NCBI GenBank assembly: GCA_017541325.1
Contig: JAFXZI010000011.1
Span: 1-52,786 of the forward strand
Origin: Bacilli bacterium
Lineage (GTDB): Bacteria; Bacillota_I; Bacilli_A; RF39; UBA660
DNA length: 52,786 nucleotides
Reading direction: 5' to 3'
Shown here: piece after piece, positions 33,157 to 44,440 of the stretch
Numbering within the stretch: position 1 is the stretch's first letter
Layout of the letters: each line of letters starts with the position of its first letter
Notes under the pieces: model-generated
The model's database searches: none
Told to the model about the DNA's origin: nothing
The model's input: the letters and a program-made list of their open reading frames with translations, nothing else
Made by a program: the position numbers and the translations under genes

Positions 33157-34314
33157 TTATTCATTTCCTTTTAAAGTAGCTAGTTTTAATCTTGTTTCAA
33201 AAGAAATTCTTTGAATAACTGATAATATTATAGATAATGAAAGAAGATAACTTCCTCCATAACTCATAAATGGAAGTGGTACCCCTGTCATTGGAATAAT
33301 ACCAAATACACCTAATAAATTAACCATAATATGAATAAAGATATAGAAAGCACCACCATAACAAATTAAAGCATCTCTATTATTTGAACACTTTCTTCCT
33401 AAAATAATTATTTTTGCAAGTAAAACTATATATAAAAGAATTATAAATAATCCAAATAATAAACCTAATTCTTCTATAATAATACAGAAAATAAAGTCAG
33501 TATGAGCTTCAGGTAAATATAGATATTTTTGAATACTATTACCTAAACCTTTTCCCATCAATCCACCATTATTAATTGCAATATATCCATTACATATTTG
33601 GTTACCATCTGTATAATAATTTTCTTCACTACAAGGATTAGAACTAATTACACTTGTAATACGTTGCATTTGAGTTTCTGATAAAATCTTACTACCAAAA
33701 CCTGCAACTACTAATACACCTAAAAAGACAAAAGCTAACCCTAAACCTACTATTTTATATTTAATATCTTTAGAAATTGGTGCTAAAACAAATATAAAAG
33801 CAAATATTAATAAGACAATTAATGCTGTACCTAAATCTGGTTGTAAGAATATTGCTGCAAAAGCGATTAGAATAATCATTGCTGGATATAAAGCTGTTGT
33901 ATAATTATCTAGTTTTTTTTCTTTTAGATCATAATATCTTGCTGCCCAAATAATCATAAAGACTTTTAAAAATTCACTTGGTTGTACATTAAAAAACCCT
34001 AATTTAAACCAGCTTTGTGCGTGATTAGTAATTTTACCAAATAAGAACAACATAAATAAAGAAATAATAAATAGATATGTCAGTAATGTCGATAATTTGC
34101 TTGTAGTTTTTACATTTATCAGTAAAAAGAAAATAGAAATTATAAAAGCAACTACTAAGATAACTATTTGTCTTATTAAATAATAATATGGACTATTTGC
34201 ATTTCTAATATATGTTGAAACGTTTGAAGCAGAGAAAATCATTACAGTACCAATTGCAAATAAAATAATGGTTATAATTAAAATTGTTTTATCCATATAC
34301 TTGAACAATTTCAT
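33157..34314 (-). CDS. ftsW: FtsW/RodA-family peptidoglycan glycosyltransferase
   Basis: A SEDS polytopic membrane enzyme that polymerises lipid II at the septum (FtsW) or side wall (RodA). 385 residues and about ten helices. PEAHTDFIFCIIIEELGLL and GVPLPFMSYGGSYLL are the conserved SEDS blocks and contain the catalytic-region residues. I lean to FtsW, but RodA cannot be excluded. The start at 34314 has AGGAG 7 bases upstream; the frame from 34353 begins before the -10 box at 34336-34344. It stands alone between the tgt and com genes. Confidence 0.9.
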   Translation of the reverse strand: MKLFKYMDKTILIITIILFAIGTVMIFSASNVSTYIRNANSPYYYLIRQIVILVVAFIISIFFLLINVKTTSKLSTLLTYLFIISLFMLFLFGKITNHAQSWFKLGFFNVQPSEFLKVFMIIWAARYYDLKEKKLDNYTTALYPAMIILIAFAAIFLQPDLGTALIVLLIFAFIFVLAPISKDIKYKIVGLGLAFVFLGVLVVAGFGSKILSETQMQRITSVISSNPCSEENYYTDGNQICNGYIAINNGGLMGKGLGNSIQKYLYLPEAHTDFIFCIIIEELGLLFGLFIILLYIVLLAKIIILGRKCSNNRDALICYGGAFYIFIHIMVNLLGVFGIIPMTGVPLPFMSYGGSYLLSLSIILSVIQRISFETRLKLATLKGNE

Positions 34315-34335
34315 TTTCTCACTCCTATCATATAA

Positions 34336-34344
34336 ATTATAACA
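34336..34344 (-). promoter_or_regulatory. Extended -10 of ftsW
   Basis: TGTTATAAT, 21 bases before the chosen ATG. Confidence 0.6.
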
Positions 34345-34366
34345 TATAAACAAAAAAGAAACTAAA

Positions 34367-36450
<2,084 letters not shown>

Positions 36451-36451
<1 letters not shown>

Positions 36452-36960
36452 TAATCTTCTAACTCCAATTCAATTTTTTTATGTTTACCAGCTTCAAACT
36501 TTCTATACTTAACTCCGCACTCATCAAACATTCTCATAGATGCAGTCATTTCATCACTATGATTATCATAATCATATGAATGTGAATATATTACTTCTTT
36601 TATACCACATTGAATAATAGCTTTAGCACATTCATTACATGGAAAATAATGAACATAAATTTTACCATTTTCAAAATCTTTATTATTTCCACGATAATTT
36701 AAAATCGCATTTAATTCTCCATGACAAACATACATATATTTAGTATTAAGTCTTTCACCAACTCTACCCCATGGAAATTTATCATCATCAAAACCACGAG
36801 GAGCACCATTATAACCAACTGATAATATTCTATTATCTTGACTTACTATACAACATCCTACTTGAGTATTTGGATCTTTACTTCTCATTGAAGATAGTTT
36901 AGCAACTCCTATAAAATATTCATCCCAACTTAGATAATCTTTTCTTTTTAAACTTCCCAT
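36451..36960 (-). CDS. comEB: dCMP deaminase (ComEB family)
   Basis: Makes dUMP from dCMP for ThyA. 169 residues from the ATG at 36960 (AGGTG 5 bases upstream; the longer frame would start near the transcript start). DPNTQVGCCIV and NGAPRG are family blocks. The zinc site is CHGELNAIL (His, catalytic Glu) and PCNECAKAII (two Cys). The motif has HGE where HAE is usual, a mild change. It sits apart from comEC/comEA despite its name, and is functionally linked to cdd and thyA elsewhere in the window. Confidence 0.9.
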
Positions 36961-36977
36961 AAAAACACCTCTCATAA

Positions 36978-36986
36978 ATTATAACA
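36978..36986 (-). promoter_or_regulatory. Extended -10 of the comEB-tgt operon
   Basis: TGTTATAAT, 17 bases before the chosen ATG; leader about 10 bases. Confidence 0.6.
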
Positions 36987-36992
36987 AATAAT

Positions 36993-37018
36993 AAAAAAAG
37001 AAGAAATACTCTTCTTTT
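36993..37018 (-). terminator. Terminator after the 37018-38166 gene
   Basis: AAAGAAG/CTTCTTT stem with a 7-base loop, then seven T. Confidence 0.7.
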
Positions 37019-38166
37019 TACTTAGTTTCTGGTAAAGAAATCTTATCAACTAAAGATATTCTAAATACTCTTCCTTCAGAAGTTGGAACTTCTGAAAATC
37101 CATTTACACTTACTGATCCATAAGTTATATATTCATTTAAATAATCTTCTAGTTCTTTAGTATAAGTCTCTTCTAATCTAGAAATACTAATTACTGTTGC
37201 AGTTGTAACAACTTCACAAAAACTCATATTTTCATCAGTACAAGTTGCTACCAAATCAGTACCATCTTTATCAAAAGTAACTGTAATTGTTTCTTCTTCA
37301 CTTATTTTTATATAGTTAGAAGTAACAAATGAAATCTTATTATTTGTTTCATCTAAACTAATAGATACTTCAATATTATTAGTAGTTTCAAATTTATCAA
37401 TTATAGAAGATTCATCAAGTTTAGCCAAGATATTCTTTAAAGGAATTTCTTCTTTCTTAGGTTTTACTTCTTCTTTAACTTCTTCCTTTTTATTTTTGTT
37501 TAAATAATTTTTAATATAACTACTTACTGTATCAATATTAAAAGCTGCAATTATTAGTAATATTAATATTAATACCATAAAGAAAGGAAATTTATGTTTT
37601 TCTTCTCCTATTTTAGCTGTTTGTGCTTGAGCATTAGAATTTGTATTATCAACTTTATTAAAAATACTATTTGGATCATTTTCAGCATCTGTTAATTCAA
37701 GAGAAGAACTATCTAATGATAAACTTACTTCTTCAAAAGTACCTTGTTTTTGTTCTTCTTCAAGAACTTGATTGTTTAAATCAGTCTCTATTACTGTTTC
37801 ACTAACAACATTAGATTCAGAAGAAATATTATTTGTTTCTTGATTAACATTAATAGAACTTGAATCAACCATTTGAGGACTACTTGAAAGAATTTTTTTA
37901 TTTTTATCTATCATCTCTTTAGATTCATCTACAACTGCTGGGTTATCATTTTTTACTTCTTCCTCAGCTTGAATAACTGGTGTTGTAGTTATAGGAGTAG
38001 CACTTTCACTTACTTCAGGTTTAACTTCACTTGTAGTTTGTACTGGTTCTACAGAAACTTCTACTTGTGGTTGTTGAACTGATGTATTTTCTACTGGTTG
38101 AGTATTAGTAACTGAAGTTTGCGCTTCTACATTACTAGTATTTGTTTCAATCTTATTTTCATCCAT
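37018..38166 (-). CDS. Type II membrane protein with long disordered cytosolic tail
   Basis: 382 residues. Residues 1-190 are Thr/Ser/Gln/Val/Glu-rich and low complexity, clearly disordered. A helix follows at about 193-213 (FPFFMVLILILLIIAAF), then a Lys/Glu linker (KNKKEEVKEEVKPKKEE) and an outer domain of about 140 residues with two Cys in VATCTDENMSFCEV that could pair. Not recognised. It forms a single-gene unit with its own terminator. Confidence 0.6.
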   Translation of the reverse strand: MDENKIETNTSNVEAQTSVTNTQPVENTSVQQPQVEVSVEPVQTTSEVKPEVSESATPITTTPVIQAEEEVKNDNPAVVDESKEMIDKNKKILSSSPQMVDSSSINVNQETNNISSESNVVSETVIETDLNNQVLEEEQKQGTFEEVSLSLDSSSLELTDAENDPNSIFNKVDNTNSNAQAQTAKIGEEKHKFPFFMVLILILLIIAAFNIDTVSSYIKNYLNKNKKEEVKEEVKPKKEEIPLKNILAKLDESSIIDKFETTNNIEVSISLDETNNKISFVTSNYIKISEEETITVTFDKDGTDLVATCTDENMSFCEVVTTATVISISRLEETYTKELEDYLNEYITYGSVSVNGFSEVPTSEGRVFRISLVDKISLPETK

Positions 38167-38223
38167 AATATCACTCTCTTTATTCTCTATTTAATAATAA
38201 CATATATTTATTTTTTTGAAAAT

Positions 38224-38247
38224 AAAAAAGATGATTTACATCATCTT
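38224..38247 (-). terminator. Terminator after the 38246-38782 gene
   Basis: AAGATGAT/ATCATCTT 8-bp stem, 4-base loop, T tract. Confidence 0.75.
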
Positions 38248-38782
38248 AATTAGCATTTAAATAATTATAATTAGCATTAGTTGCATATACTCCACCAGTA
38301 TATGATTCAACTATTCTATTTTGTCTTTTAGCTGCACTATATAAATATTCTCTTTCATTATCATTAAACTCAATAGAATTAGTAGTACCTGTTCCATTTA
38401 CACAATATAGATTATGTCCATTAACGGCAAAATATCTATTTTTAAAATCAACTCTTGATAATAATAATTTCTTGTCTAATTCTCTTGCAATAATTCTTTC
38501 AGAAATAGAAAAATATATTTTTAAATCTCTATTTTCTGGTCTATTGATATAATCTTCAGCAGTACTTTTCATGTCGATATCTAAAACACCATCTTTTTCT
38601 TGAGATAATGCTAATCTTTGTAAGAGAATATAATTACTTAGTTTTCTATTAAATAATGGATCTTTCTTATACTCATCTTTTTTTTGCTTTAAAACTGCTA
38701 TTGAATAATCTAATGTATGATATTGAAAAGCAAGTACATGAATATTATCATCTTTGGCTTTTAACTCATAAAAATTATTCAT
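38246..38782 (-). CDS. Hypothetical protein
   Basis: 178 residues, soluble and not recognised. It is Lys/Arg/Glu-rich and mainly helical in the first two thirds (SIAVLKQKKDEYKKDP, ISERIIARELDKKLLL), with a Asn/Tyr-rich tail. It has a clear AAAGGGGG ribosome site and TGTTATAAT box at 38810-38818, so it is a real gene. It is placed between the disordered membrane protein and the ABC exporter, with no shared transcript. Confidence 0.5.
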   Translation of the reverse strand: MNNFYELKAKDDNIHVLAFQYHTLDYSIAVLKQKKDEYKKDPLFNRKLSNYILLQRLALSQEKDGVLDIDMKSTAEDYINRPENRDLKIYFSISERIIARELDKKLLLSRVDFKNRYFAVNGHNLYCVNGTGTTNSIEFNDNEREYLYSAAKRQNRIVESYTGGVYATNANYNYLNAN

Positions 38783-38809
38783 AATAATCCCCCTTTAAAA
38801 AGTAGCATT

Positions 38810-38818
38810 ATTATAACA
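38810..38818 (-). promoter_or_regulatory. Extended -10 of the 38246-38782 gene
   Basis: TGTTATAAT, adjacent to the terminator of the ABC operon. Confidence 0.55.
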
Positions 38819-38844
38819 GAAAAACCTTGAAAAATCAAGGTTTT
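38819..38844 (-). terminator. Terminator after the ABC exporter operon
   Basis: 10-bp AAAACCTTGA/TCAAGGTTTT stem, loop of four, T tract. Confidence 0.8.
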
Positions 38845-38850
38845 AATCAA

Positions 38851-40263
38851 TTACTGATTCTTTATATTCTTTTTACTGAAAATAAATTGAGATAAAATGA
38901 TAAGAAATATAATCGTTATTATAACAATTATTATTGAACTAGATAAACTTCCATACGGATTAGATGACATTCCTCCAAATAAATAATCATTAAAATTCCA
39001 AACTGAAGTAGGTAAATAATTAATTATTTTAATATTTTTAAATGAATCAATAATACTTGATGCAAACATTAAGAAATATCCAGCAGCCATTGATACACTA
39101 CTACTAGTTGAAATAATACTTACTAAAAATACAAATAGAATAATAATTAAATATTTAGGTAATATTGCCAAGAAAGATAAAATACAATAAGTTAATAAAC
39201 TATATTCTACAACTGCACTCTTATTATAATTATATACAATCATTGGTTCAAATATCTCCTTAACTCCACCTAAACCAACTGCAGTTATTATTCCATCAAG
39301 TACGGTGTAACACAACAAGAATAGAATAAAGACAATTAATGAAGCAATAAGTTTACTAAATAATATTTTACTACGACTAAATGGTCTAACTAACAACTGT
39401 TTAATTGTACCTTTATTAAATTCTTCAGATAGTATTGAACCTGTTATCATAATAACAGTAATTAATACAAATACATCTACTGTAGTAAATTTATAAATTA
39501 TTGAATCACGTAAACTATAATTTTTACCACTTACATATAATTTATTATCAATTTTATATTTAATTTCAAATAATTGTTTTTCTTTTTCTTTTTTTACTAA
39601 TAAATCTTCTTTATTTTTATAATCTTTATCATTTTGATCTAAACTAAAATACTCTCTATATAAATCAGGATATGACTCAATTTCTTTAGAACTATCAGTA
39701 TAAGTTTTAGGTAAGTTATTGTCAATACGATAATCTATAACTAATATTTTTGCTTTAACATAGTCAAGTTCGGTTAATTCAGCATCTTCTCCAATTTTAT
39801 TTAATTCTTTAACTAGTTCAGCTTTTTCTTCAAGTAATACTTTTTTGTAATCAAAATTTTTAGCATTGGCAAGTAATATTTCATGTTCACTAGAACATTC
39901 TTTCTCTTTTTTTTCATTTTTTTCTATATATTTAGCTCTATTTTGACAATAAATAACATCATATAAATTATTATCTAAATAATAATATTCTGGACTTTCA
40001 TACTTGTACTTAGATATTTCTTTTAAAGTTTCATAGTTAGATTTATCTGCAACATAATTTTCAAGTTGAATAGGATCTTTTACATCATAGTCTTCCATTT
40101 TAACTTCAACTAAGAAACTATTACTTATATCTTCAACTGATAGATATTTGTTTAAAACAACCGCTATTATAGATAAAACTACTACAATAAGAAGCATTAC
40201 GTAAATACCAGCTTTGTGAAATATTTTAATTAGTTCATTTTTTATTAAATTAATCAATTTCAT
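38851..40263 (-). CDS. ABC-2 type transporter permease
   Basis: 470 residues from the ATG at 40263, inside the end of the ATPase gene (GGGGG just upstream). One N-terminal helix (about 17-38) is followed by a ~210-residue extracytoplasmic, charged and helical domain (residues 40-250), then five or six helices to the C-terminus. MITGSILSEEFNKGTIKQLL is the typical ABC-2 sequence after a helix. With the ATPase it forms an exporter of the bacitracin/lantibiotic-resistance type; the cargo is unknown. Confidence 0.82.
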   Translation of the reverse strand: MKLINLIKNELIKIFHKAGIYVMLLIVVVLSIIAVVLNKYLSVEDISNSFLVEVKMEDYDVKDPIQLENYVADKSNYETLKEISKYKYESPEYYYLDNNLYDVIYCQNRAKYIEKNEKKEKECSSEHEILLANAKNFDYKKVLLEEKAELVKELNKIGEDAELTELDYVKAKILVIDYRIDNNLPKTYTDSSKEIESYPDLYREYFSLDQNDKDYKNKEDLLVKKEKEKQLFEIKYKIDNKLYVSGKNYSLRDSIIYKFTTVDVFVLITVIMITGSILSEEFNKGTIKQLLVRPFSRSKILFSKLIASLIVFILFLLCYTVLDGIITAVGLGGVKEIFEPMIVYNYNKSAVVEYSLLTYCILSFLAILPKYLIIILFVFLVSIISTSSSVSMAAGYFLMFASSIIDSFKNIKIINYLPTSVWNFNDYLFGGMSSNPYGSLSSSIIIVIITIIFLIILSQFIFSKKNIKNQ

Positions 40264-41155
40264 TACCCCCTGCCGCATTTAAGAAAGCATCTTCTAAAGA
40301 TAACTCTTCTTTTGTAATACCATATATTTTATAATTAGCTTCAATTAGTTTAACTATTACATCATTAATATTATCTTTTTCTGTATACACTCTAATGGTA
40401 TCGCTATCTACTATTTCATCTTCTTTATATAAAATCTTCTTTAATCCAGTAGTTTTATTAAGTCTTATTAAATATGATTCTCTATTAGTCTTTTTAGCAT
40501 CTTCTATGGTTTTATTAGTTAGTATTTTACCTTTTTTAATAATACATACATCAGTACAAAAATTATCAAGTTCTGCTAAATTATGACTAGAAATCAAGAT
40601 TCCTATTTTTTCTTTTTTAACTAAACCTTTTAGTAAATCTCTTAATTCTTTTATTCCTTCTGGATCAAGTCCATTAGTAGGTTCATCTAATATTAATAGA
40701 TTTGGTTTGTTAATTATTGCAGCTGCAATACCCAAACGTTGTCTCATACCCAAACTATATTTTGACACCTTATCATCTATTCTATTACTTAAACCAACAA
40801 GTTCAATAACATCTTCTACTCTTCCGTCAGGAATATCTTTATACATGTCTTTTATTAACTCCAAATTTTTTCTACCAGTTAAATACATATATAAATCAGG
40901 ACTTTCTACAATTGCACCAACTCGTTCTATTGCTTTTGAAAAATCTTTTTTAATATTATATCCATTAATAGTTATTTCTCCACTTTTCATTGATTGAAGT
41001 CCAAGTATTAATTTAATAGTTGTAGTTTTACCACTTCCATTAGGTCCAATAAAACCTAATATTTCACTTTCATGAATAGTAAAAGAGACGTCTTCTAAAA
41101 CTTGTTTTTTTCCATAAAATTTATTAATATTTTTTACTTCCAAAATATTTTTCAT
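40250..41155 (-). CDS. ABC transporter ATP-binding protein (BcrA-type)
   Basis: 301 residues. Walker A GPNGSGKTT, signature YSLGMRQRLG, Walker B NLLILDEPTNGLD, and switch His in SSHNL. A C-terminal extension of about 80 residues is typical of the BcrA/CcmA-like peptide exporter class. AGAAGGGTG and TGTTATAAT (41177-41185) give it its own start. No two-component system is nearby to suggest bacitracin induction. Confidence 0.9.
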   Translation of the reverse strand: MKNILEVKNINKFYGKKQVLEDVSFTIHESEILGFIGPNGSGKTTTIKLILGLQSMKSGEITINGYNIKKDFSKAIERVGAIVESPDLYMYLTGRKNLELIKDMYKDIPDGRVEDVIELVGLSNRIDDKVSKYSLGMRQRLGIAAAIINKPNLLILDEPTNGLDPEGIKELRDLLKGLVKKEKIGILISSHNLAELDNFCTDVCIIKKGKILTNKTIEDAKKTNRESYLIRLNKTTGLKKILYKEDEIVDSDTIRVYTEKDNINDVIVKLIEANYKIYGITKEELSLEDAFLNAAGGNEID

Positions 41156-41176
41156 AACCTCACCCTTCTAAAATTT

Positions 41177-41185
41177 ATTATAACA
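41177..41185 (-). promoter_or_regulatory. Extended -10 of the ABC exporter operon
   Basis: TGTTATAAT, 21 bases before the ATG. Confidence 0.6.
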
Positions 41186-41238
41186 CATATTATATTTTAA
41201 ATGGATAATATATATGTTAAAATCAAATTGGTGATAGT

Positions 41239-42423
41239 ATGAAAAAAGTATTATTAGTAGTAATGATATTATTATTAATTTCAGGATGTGATGATATGAA
41301 AAAGGATAATAAAGATAATCCAAGTAAAGAGAAAAAAACTATGACTATAGATGAAAAAGTAGATCAAAAATTAAAAGAGATGACTATTGAACAAAAAATA
41401 GCCCAAATGTTAATAGTATACTACTCAAAAGATGAAGTCGATTCTAATCTAAAAAATGTATTTACAACAAATACTCCTGGTGGATTTATTTTAATGGGAG
41501 ATAATATAACTACTTATGAAAGAACTAAAAAAATGGTAGATGATTTAAAAAAATTAAGTGATGTTCCATTAATTATTTCTATTGATCAAGAAGGAGGAAA
41601 TGTTCAAAGACTAAAATCTATGCTTGATAAAGAAATAACTAATATTCCATATATGTATAATTTAGGTTTAAAAAACGATTTAAATCTTACATATGAAATT
41701 GGTAAAATTATGGCTTATGAATTACGTACTATTGGAGTAAATGTAGATTACGCTCCAGTTGCCGATATATATTCTAATCCAAATAATCCAGTAATTGGAA
41801 AAAGAAGTTTCGGTACAAATAAAGAAATCGTTTCAAATCATTCAGTTAAACTAGCTCAAGGACTAGAAGATAATAAAGTAATCGCAACATATAAACATTT
41901 CCCAGGACATGGAGATACAGATGTTGATTCACATGAAAGTCTTCCTATAATTAATAAAACATATGACGAATTAAAAGAAGAAGAACTAGTTCCATTTAAA
42001 AATGCCATTAATAATAACGCTAAAATAATTATGGTTGGTCATCTAGCACTACCTAAAATAACAGGAAGTAATATACCAGCAAGTCTATCAAAAAAAATAG
42101 TTACAGATATTTTAAAAAATGATTTAGGTTACAATGGCCTTGTTATTACAGATGCATTAAACATGGGTGCATTAACAAAAAACTATTCAGATGAAGAAAT
42201 ATATGTTGGTGCAATAAACGCTGGATGTGACTTATTATTAATGCCTAATGGTAGTAAAAAAGCTATAGAAATAATTAAGAAAAATATTAGTGAAGAAAGA
42301 ATTAATGAATCAGTAAAGAAAATACTAAAATTTAAATATACATACTTAGATGAAGATAATACCTTAGACGAATCATATATAGGAAAACAAGAATATAGAA
42401 ATATAATTAATCAAATAAAATAA
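41239..42423 (+). CDS. nagZ: GH3 beta-N-acetylhexosaminidase lipoprotein (NagZ-like)
   Basis: 394 residues. The lipobox LISGC (Cys17) marks a surface lipoprotein, as expected for Gram-positive NagZ. GH3 features: IDQEGGNVQR, GKRSFG, KHFPGHGDTDVDSHE (the His-Asp dyad of bacterial NagZ) and ITDALNMGAL with the nucleophile Asp. It removes GlcNAc from muropeptides or other surface glycans outside the cell. It forms a single-gene unit on the plus strand with GGTGA as ribosome site. Confidence 0.92.
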   Translation: MKKVLLVVMILLLISGCDDMKKDNKDNPSKEKKTMTIDEKVDQKLKEMTIEQKIAQMLIVYYSKDEVDSNLKNVFTTNTPGGFILMGDNITTYERTKKMVDDLKKLSDVPLIISIDQEGGNVQRLKSMLDKEITNIPYMYNLGLKNDLNLTYEIGKIMAYELRTIGVNVDYAPVADIYSNPNNPVIGKRSFGTNKEIVSNHSVKLAQGLEDNKVIATYKHFPGHGDTDVDSHESLPIINKTYDELKEEELVPFKNAINNNAKIIMVGHLALPKITGSNIPASLSKKIVTDILKNDLGYNGLVITDALNMGALTKNYSDEEIYVGAINAGCDLLLMPNGSKKAIEIIKKNISEERINESVKKILKFKYTYLDEDNTLDESYIGKQEYRNIINQIK

Positions 42424-42446
42424 AAAAGCACTTTAAGTGCTTTTTA
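42421..42446. terminator. Bidirectional terminator between nagZ and the 42444-42917 gene
   Basis: AAAAGCAC/GTGCTTTT stem with loop TTTAA and T tracts on both strands. It covers both stop codons. Confidence 0.85.
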
Positions 42447-42917
42447 TTTGCTTCTTTCATTTACTTTTGCTTCAAGTGCTGCTATTACAAATCCATCTCT
42501 AACTGATCTAGTTGGATATTCAGTTTTCATTTCTTTTATTTCTTTATATAATTCCTCATCAACAAGGTTAGCGCGAAAATCAAAATTTTGACTAAATGCA
42601 ATATCTCCTTTTGGTTTTCCTTCTGCTTCTATAGAAGCAATTAATTCTTTAGCTTGTGGAGATGAAGATGCTGATAAATTTTCTTGTCGTCCAGGAAAAT
42701 AGAATTCAGCTTGAGTTATAACTCCTCTATCTGTTACTTCTGCAGTAACATCCATTACACATGGTTTTACAAAAATATTTCCTTCTCTTCTAGTTACTAA
42801 ATAGTATTCACCATGGTCTTCAATCGCACCAACATATTCTTCTTCAGGATATCTTCCTACTATACTTATTTCACCATCTATTTTTTCTAATTCTTGTATT
42901 CTTACTACTCTTTCCAT
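42444..42917 (-). CDS. Hypothetical protein
   Basis: 157 residues, soluble and not recognised. Short strands at the start (EYVGAIEDHGEYYLVTRREG, IFVKPCVMDVTAEV) are followed by a mixed region with FYFPGRQENL and a helical, charged C-terminus. A strong AGGAGG site and TGGTATAAT box (42934-42942) support expression. Confidence 0.5.
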   Translation of the reverse strand: MERVVRIQELEKIDGEISIVGRYPEEEYVGAIEDHGEYYLVTRREGNIFVKPCVMDVTAEVTDRGVITQAEFYFPGRQENLSASSSPQAKELIASIEAEGKPKGDIAFSQNFDFRANLVDEELYKEIKEMKTEYPTRSVRDGFVIAALEAKVNERSK

Positions 42918-42933
42918 AAATCCTCCTATACTT

Positions 42934-42942
42934 ATTATACCA
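42934..42942 (-). promoter_or_regulatory. Extended -10 of the 42444-42917 gene
   Basis: TGGTATAAT, 17 bases before the ATG. Confidence 0.55.
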
Positions 42943-42947
42943 TATTA

Positions 42948-43700
42948 TTACTTATAAAAATCATTATATATTTTCATTTCATATATATATGGATAATACT
43001 TACCTGTAAAATAAATATGTTTATTATCTTTGTTATAAGCAATTCCATTTAAAACATCTACATTCTTATCTTTTATATCTTCGTTAATTATATCAGATAC
43101 ATCTATTTCTTTTATTATATTTCCTGTACTATCTATTACAACTAGTTTATTAGTCATCCAAATATTTGCCCATATATATCCATCAATATATTCAAGTTCA
43201 TTTATATTATCTATTTTCTTATTATCTTTTTTTACTACTATTTTTTTTACTTCATTTAACTCTTCATCAAAGAAATAAATATTTGAACTACCATCACTTG
43301 CTATTAAATACTTTCCATCTGTTGTAAGTCCCCATCCTTCATATGGATAATCTATTTCTTTTTCAATTTCTAACGTTTCATAATTAAGAACTAATACCTT
43401 TTTCTCTTTATATGTAAGCAAATATAACTTATCTTTAAAAACTGTACTACCTTCTATAAATAAATCAAAAGAAAAATGTTTTTCTTCTTTAGGTATTCCC
43501 TTTTTTAAATCTATATCTTTATAAAAATAAGAACTGTTATATAATCCACTTGATTCATTTAATTTACCATCATAAAAAAATAATCCTTCTGTAAATGTGT
43601 TAATATCATGTGGATATTTGTTTATTATTTCATAACTAGGACTATTATTACTACATCCAACTATTAATAATAATATAAGTACAATTATAATTTTCTTCAT
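42948..43700 (-). CDS. Glutaminyl-peptide cyclotransferase (bacterial five-bladed type) lipoprotein
   Basis: 250 residues from the ATG at 43700; the longer frame overlaps the -10 box. The lipobox LIVGC (Cys16) makes it a surface lipoprotein. KYPHDINTFTEGLFF, DGKYLIASDGSSNIYF, NELEYIDGYIWANIW and VDVLNGIAYN are the conserved blades of the glutamine cyclotransferase family, which forms pyroglutamate at protein N-termini. The substrate in this organism is unknown; other exported proteins with an N-terminal Gln are candidates. Confidence 0.85.
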   Translation of the reverse strand: MKKIIIVLILLLIVGCSNNSPSYEIINKYPHDINTFTEGLFFYDGKLNESSGLYNSSYFYKDIDLKKGIPKEEKHFSFDLFIEGSTVFKDKLYLLTYKEKKVLVLNYETLEIEKEIDYPYEGWGLTTDGKYLIASDGSSNIYFFDEELNEVKKIVVKKDNKKIDNINELEYIDGYIWANIWMTNKLVVIDSTGNIIKEIDVSDIINEDIKDKNVDVLNGIAYNKDNKHIYFTGKYYPYIYEMKIYNDFYK

Positions 43701-43716
43701 AACTACTCCTATTTTC

Positions 43717-43725
43717 ATTATATCA
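43717..43725 (-). promoter_or_regulatory. Extended -10 of the glutaminyl cyclase gene
   Basis: TGATATAAT. It overlaps the upstream in-frame ATG at 43718, which excludes that start. Confidence 0.6.
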
Positions 43726-43784
43726 ATTACGTAGTAAAAAAAGAATCTTGTTTACATATTATTTTCAATATATAAACAAAAATA

Positions 43785-43793
43785 TGATATAAT
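43785..43793 (+). promoter_or_regulatory. Extended -10 of the 43811-44419 gene
   Basis: TGATATAAT, 17 bases before the ATG. Confidence 0.6.
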
Positions 43794-43810
43794 TAATACG
43801 AGGTAATAAT

Positions 43811-44419
43811 ATGTTAGATAGAGAGATAAAAGAACAAAAACGAAGACATAAAATAATAAGTAAATTTAAAAAAAGTAAATTTGATTACTCTAAATTTGTA
43901 AAGAATTATTATTTAGAAAATAAAAAAGCTTATATTAGTGTTAGATGCAATGATTACTATGATATAATATCTGATTTTTCTATTAAAGGATCTGAATGGA
44001 TTGATCAAGAGTTTGCAGATTTTGTAACAGAACAAGCATATTATATTCCACTTCACTATGACATAGTATTAGAAATATGTGGTAAATTTACTGAAGAAGA
44101 AAAAGCAAGAATTAAAAAAACTATAAAATCATACTTTGGGGTAAAACTTGCTAATGCAGAAATTGAAATAAATAATAATCGAAAACGTAGATTATTACTT
44201 CTATTATTTGGAATACTAACATCAATATTTATTTATCTTGCTTATAGGTTTATAGATGATTCAATTCTATTACTTGAAACGATTTTTATACTATTTTGGT
44301 TTTTCTTAGAATCATATTTAGATGATAGATTTATAACTTATAATGATTTAGAAAGTGATAAATTAGATGCTGCTCAACTTGCTAATATGACAATTGTTTT
44401 TGATGAAAATGAAAAATAA
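43811..44419 (+). CDS. Two-helix membrane protein, unknown
   Basis: 202 residues. A basic, soluble N-terminal part (residues 1-125, with EWIDQEFADFVTEQAYYIPL and YDIVLEICGKF) is followed by two helices (about 128-147 and 152-170), then an acidic tail. Both ends face the cytosol. Not recognised. GAGGT precedes the ATG. It is convergent with the TtcA-like gene and shares its terminator. Confidence 0.55.
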   Translation: MLDREIKEQKRRHKIISKFKKSKFDYSKFVKNYYLENKKAYISVRCNDYYDIISDFSIKGSEWIDQEFADFVTEQAYYIPLHYDIVLEICGKFTEEEKARIKKTIKSYFGVKLANAEIEINNNRKRRLLLLLFGILTSIFIYLAYRFIDDSILLLETIFILFWFFLESYLDDRFITYNDLESDKLDAAQLANMTIVFDENEK

Positions 44420-44440
44420 GTCTTAAGACTTATTTTTTTT
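44414..44440. terminator. Shared convergent terminator
   Basis: 9-bp AAATAAGTC/GACTTATTT stem with loop TTAA. The stop codons of the genes on both sides lie inside it. T tract on the plus strand, shorter on the minus. Confidence 0.85.
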